Below are positions 61,002 to 64,000 of a DNA stretch of 64,000 nt, piece after piece. The notes below the pieces were generated by a model. It ran no database searches and was not told where the DNA came from. It saw nothing but the letters and a program-made list of their open reading frames with translations. Made by a program: the position numbers and the translations under genes. Location: assembly GCA_905207235.1 (NCBI GenBank), contig CAJLKN010000008.1:1-64000 (forward strand), written 5' to 3'. The DNA is from an uncultured Eubacteriales bacterium (GTDB lineage Bacteria > Bacillota > Clostridia > Christensenellales > Borkfalkiaceae). Within the stretch, counting starts at the first letter, position 1. Every line of letters starts with the position of its first letter.

Positions 61002-62228
61002 ATGCAGTCGCTTAAAGAATTATATAAAATCGGACGCGGTCCTTCCAGTTCTCATACCATAGGTCCCGAAAGGGCGGCAAAACTCATGAAGGCGCGCTAC
61101 CCCGACGCCGACAATTTTCATGTTACGCTGTATGGGTCCCTCGCCCTTACGGGCAAAGGGCACAACACCGATGTCGTTTTAAGAAAAACTTTTGCCCCCG
61201 CCGCATGCGAGGTAGTATTCGACACAAAGACGCCGTGCCCGGTACACCCCAACACCTTCGACATTTGCGCATTCCGAGGCAAAGAAAAAGCGGGCTCCGC
61301 CCGTTTTTACAGCATAGGCGGCGGGACTATAAAAATTGAAGGCGAACCCGACGCAAACACAGGCATTAAAGACGATATTTATCCCCTTACCACTCTGGAC
61401 GACATTTCCGACTATTGCAAGAGCAACAATTTAAGGTTGTGGCAGTATGTGGAAAAATGCGAAGGCAACGAAATTTTTGAGTACCTCCAGACCATATGGG
61501 AACAGATGAAAAGCTCGGTGCACGACGGACTGACGACTTCCGGCGTGCTGCCAGGTTGCCTCGGCACGCAGAGGCGCGCTCAACAGCTTTATAACCAAAG
61601 GCACATAGACGAGTCCGCGCAGACAAAGGAAAACAGGCTTGTATGCTCGTACGCTTTCGCCGTCAGCGAGCAGAACGCCTCGGGCGGCATTATCGTAACG
61701 GCTCCCACCTGCGGAAGCTGCGGAGTTGTGCCGAGCGTACTCTACTATATGCAACAGACGCGAGGTTTTTCGGACGAACAGATATTGCGCGCCCTCGCAA
61801 CGGGCGGACTTATAGGCAACATAATAAAGACTAACGCCTCGATAAGCGGCGCCGAATGCGGCTGTCAGGCGGAAATCGGTTCGGCTTGCTCTATGGCGGC
61901 TGCAGCGCTCGGAGAGCTGTTTGAAATGGGGCTGGGACAGATTGACTACGCCGCCGAAGTGGCAATGGAACACCACCTCGGTCTGACGTGCGACCCTATC
62001 GCGGGGCTGGTGCAGATACCCTGCATAGAGCGCAACGCCGTCGCAGCCATGAGGGCGATAAACGCGCTCAGCCTCGCTAACTTCCTCTCCGATTCGAGAA
62101 AAATCAGCTTTGACCTCATAGTCAAAACAATGTACAACACGGGGCGCGACCTTCTGAACAGCTACCGCGAGACCTCCTCGGGCGGTCTGGCAAAATATTA
62201 CCCCGTAAGCAAACTTCATTTCAGTTGA
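61002..62228 (+). CDS. L-serine ammonia-lyase, iron-sulfur type, single chain
   Basis: Deaminates L-serine to pyruvate and ammonia; 408 residues, a fused form in which the beta-like N-terminal part (GRGPSSSHTIGPERAA, ~1-160) and the alpha-like catalytic part are one protein. Iron-sulfur cysteines are in APTCGSCGVVPS, GAECGCQAEIGSACSMAAAA and in GLVQIPCIERNAVAAMRA. This is the 4Fe-4S, oxygen-sensitive type, not a PLP enzyme. AAGG stands about 8 nt before ATG 61002. Monocistronic, with its own promoter and terminator. Confidence 0.96.
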   Translation: MQSLKELYKIGRGPSSSHTIGPERAAKLMKARYPDADNFHVTLYGSLALTGKGHNTDVVLRKTFAPAACEVVFDTKTPCPVHPNTFDICAFRGKEKAGSARFYSIGGGTIKIEGEPDANTGIKDDIYPLTTLDDISDYCKSNNLRLWQYVEKCEGNEIFEYLQTIWEQMKSSVHDGLTTSGVLPGCLGTQRRAQQLYNQRHIDESAQTKENRLVCSYAFAVSEQNASGGIIVTAPTCGSCGVVPSVLYYMQQTRGFSDEQILRALATGGLIGNIIKTNASISGAECGCQAEIGSACSMAAAALGELFEMGLGQIDYAAEVAMEHHLGLTCDPIAGLVQIPCIERNAVAAMRAINALSLANFLSDSRKISFDLIVKTMYNTGRDLLNSYRETSSGGLAKYYPVSKLHFS

Positions 62229-62290
62229 AAAACAGCCCGCTCCCGCGGTCTGCTTTTATCGATAATAAACTGATTTATCAAATCTATATA

Positions 62291-62330
62291 AGCGGCGTCG
62301 GCGCTGATTGCGCCGACGCCGCTATTCTTT
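62291..62330 (+). terminator. Terminator of serine dehydratase gene
   Basis: 14-bp GC-rich arms (62291-62304, 62310-62323) followed by ATTCTTTT. Confidence 0.85.
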
Positions 62331-62455
62331 TCAAATTTTTTAACTAAACAACAGAGCTTACACGTCCCTTTATCAGTTTATGAAAGTCTTCCGCATACAG
62401 CACAACTGCCGTTTGCAAATTCAGTCATTTTTCAGAAGGTTTCAAACAGATAAAA

Positions 62456-62484
62456 TTGACAAAGACGGTCAATGTTTGTAAAAT
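62456..62484 (+). promoter_or_regulatory. Promoter of histidine kinase gene (leaderless geometry)
   Basis: TTGACA (62456-62461), 17-bp spacer, TAAAAT (62479-62484). The ATG at 62491 lies exactly 6 nt after the -10 box, so no 5' UTR is expected. Confidence 0.75.
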
Positions 62485-62490
62485 TTAATT

Positions 62491-63894
62491 ATGACAAAAT
62501 TAAAGCCCAATTATAAACTTTTTCTTATATTCGCAGCAAACCTTGCGGCATTTTCGGCAGGTGCGATTGTATTAGCCGTTCTCGCCGCGACAAAAACACT
62601 TTCGGCGTTATCTTCGTCGGGATTTTTAAGATATTTCTCTATGATGGCGGCATTCGCTTTTACCATTCTCACCTGCATTGACGCATATGCCATGTTTGCG
62701 ATAAAGACTTCGACTTATCACACCTCTCTGATGGCCCTTTCTATTTTGGTCTGCTGTATGCCGTCGCCCGATTTTCTCTCGCTTTTTAACTTTTCGTTAA
62801 TCGATGCTAGCACAATGATAGCCTTGCTGCAATATGGCGTGTTCGTCTTCCTTTTGATTGTTATCGGCGTTTTCTTCAACTTTTCATACGAACTCAACAT
62901 ACCAATCAAACTAAAACTGGGCTTTATTGCGGCATGTGTTGCCGATTTCGCACTCTTTGCCGCCTTGTATTTCATAAAACTTCAATTTATCGCCTTTGCT
63001 CTGTTCATGATATTGCCCGTCGGGCTTACGCACTACGTTTCGCGCAATCTCGCCACAAATTTATTCAACTCATTGTCATTCCGCCCCACTCAGTTTCTTG
63101 TTTTCACAATGTGCGGAATTATGGCTGTCAACGTAATACATTCTTCGGAATTTGTCTCTGTTTATCCGTTCGGCATTACTGCGTTTTATCTTTTCGCAAT
63201 GACGATAACTTATGCGTTTGTGTATATCCGCTTCATCACGCGCACGCAGAAGAGAGCTCTCGCCAACGCGAATTACCGCGCAAGATACGAGCACATAAAA
63301 TCAAAGTCGTTGCAGGCGCAGATAAAACCTCACTTCGTGTTCAATGTACTGTCCTCTGTTAAAAACCTTTATCATGTCGATACACAAGCGGGAGATTATG
63401 CGATTGACCTCTTTTCCAAACATCTGCGCGCACAGGTCGAAGCGGCTAACACAGACCTCATACCGCTGGAAAAAGAACTCGACAATATAAATATTTTCAT
63501 AGACCTTGAAAATATCCGTCGCGAACGCGACCTTAACGTCATTTTTGATATAGACTATTCAGATTTTCTTATCCCCGCGCTTTCATTGCAACCATTCATT
63601 GAAAACGCGATAAAGTACAGTAAAATAAGCGATAAAAAGGACGGTTACATACTTATATCGTCCCACTGCGACAACGGGCAAATTTCGCTCGAAATTTCCG
63701 ACAACGGCGTCGGTTTCGACCCGCAATCTGTGCCTCAGTCCTCCTACGGCATACGAAATTCCGTGGAACGCTTCCGCTTGCTTACAGGCTCTACGCCCGA
63801 GATTGTCAGTTCGCCAGGAAACGGCACAAAAATAATAATACGGTTTAACAAAACTTTGTTTGATAAACCGCATGAAAATCAGAAATGCCAATAA
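62491..63894 (+). CDS. LytS-type sensor histidine kinase
   Basis: A 467-residue membrane sensor kinase. The N-terminal ~250 residues hold about seven to eight hydrophobic helices, without a recognised sensor domain. The His_kinase (LytS/YehU) dimerisation motif LQAQIKPHFVFNVLSSVKNL contains the phospho-accepting His (about residue 280). The HATPase domain has LQPFIENAIKYSK (N box), ISDNGVGFD (G1) and SSYGIRNSVERFRLL (G2-like). No response regulator gene follows in the remaining ~100 bp. The ATG has no ribosome site; the promoter suggests leaderless translation. Confidence 0.92.
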   Translation: MTKLKPNYKLFLIFAANLAAFSAGAIVLAVLAATKTLSALSSSGFLRYFSMMAAFAFTILTCIDAYAMFAIKTSTYHTSLMALSILVCCMPSPDFLSLFNFSLIDASTMIALLQYGVFVFLLIVIGVFFNFSYELNIPIKLKLGFIAACVADFALFAALYFIKLQFIAFALFMILPVGLTHYVSRNLATNLFNSLSFRPTQFLVFTMCGIMAVNVIHSSEFVSVYPFGITAFYLFAMTITYAFVYIRFITRTQKRALANANYRARYEHIKSKSLQAQIKPHFVFNVLSSVKNLYHVDTQAGDYAIDLFSKHLRAQVEAANTDLIPLEKELDNINIFIDLENIRRERDLNVIFDIDYSDFLIPALSLQPFIENAIKYSKISDKKDGYILISSHCDNGQISLEISDNGVGFDPQSVPQSSYGIRNSVERFRLLTGSTPEIVSSPGNGTKIIIRFNKTLFDKPHENQKCQ

Positions 63895-64000
63895 ATTGAT
63901 ACACAGTTGCGCACTTGTCCGCTTTTTTGAAAGCATTAAAACTATACCGCGACCACATTTTATTCACATATATTGTTCCCTTAAAACGCGCCTTTAAGAA

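Overview
The window looks like a chromosomal segment of an anaerobic, gut-type Firmicute of class Clostridia, possibly a Christensenellales relative. The evidence is a Firmicutes-like 16S rRNA gene, strong AGGAGG ribosome sites, sigma-A-type promoters with a very regular 17-bp spacer, a SipW-type signal peptidase, and oxygen-sensitive iron-sulfur enzymes (IlvD, LeuC, single-chain serine dehydratase). The genus cannot be fixed from the sequence alone. Base composition is roughly even, apart from one AT-rich operon at 35.2-37.2 kb.

Layout. 0-2 kb: 16S rRNA on the minus strand behind three tandem promoters. 2-7 kb: a small membrane protein, an SH3b-NlpC/P60 lipoprotein, a DUF1858 protein, a CorC/HlyC transporter with a structured leader, and a MATE exporter. 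7-9.4 kb: tRNA-Arg with a partial 3' duplicate, then two neighbouring broken genes (a DUF4406-like gene with an in-frame TAG, and a ZIP metal transporter split by a frameshift). 9.5-14 kb: a membrane protein, a cluster of DnaA-box-like sites, then grpE-dnaK-dnaJ. 14.2 kb: a protein phosphatase. 15-20 kb: an amino-sugar operon (stand-alone GlmU acetyltransferase domain, glmM, glmS, galE), in which glmM seems to start with ACG. 20-24 kb: two exported proteins sharing an N-terminal FAWFT motif.

24.4-32.7 kb: a branched-chain amino acid operon (ilvB, ilvN, ilvD, a DUF4097-like gene, leuC, leuD, leuB) ending in a translationally coupled yggS. 33-35 kb: a zinc-dependent phospholipase C-like protein and a UMF1-type MFS transporter. 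35.2-37.2 kb: an AT-rich lipoprotein/secreted-protein operon. 37.3-38.3 kb: rpsF-ssb-rpsR. 38.5-41.4 kb: a large membrane-anchored repeat protein. 41.6-45 kb: cca diverging from a lipid kinase and a PAS-SpoIIE phosphatase. 45-49.4 kb: pyridoxal kinase, a candidate small RNA, RadC, an M20 dipeptidase, a small membrane protein and an SGNH hydrolase. 49.6-51.4 kb: tRNA-Ser, sipW and its likely substrate. 51.6-54.2 kb: a calcium-type P-ATPase. 54.4-56.3 kb: an overlapping AAA ATPase/TOPRIM-like pair that resembles RloA/RloB-type defence. 56.5-64 kb: a CDF transporter, a repeat-rich pectate lyase lipoprotein, serine dehydratase and a LytS-type histidine kinase.

The most interesting points are the apparent ACG start of glmM; two divergent promoters that share one palindromic -35 hexamer (cca/dagK); three genes whose -10 boxes sit exactly 6 nt before the ATG, as in leaderless mRNAs; the ATPase/TOPRIM pair; the FAWFT proteins encoded far from the single SipW; the tRNA-Arg-derived duplication; and an orphan RNA-like unit at 46.1 kb. 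All calls come from reading the sequence; no database search was run.
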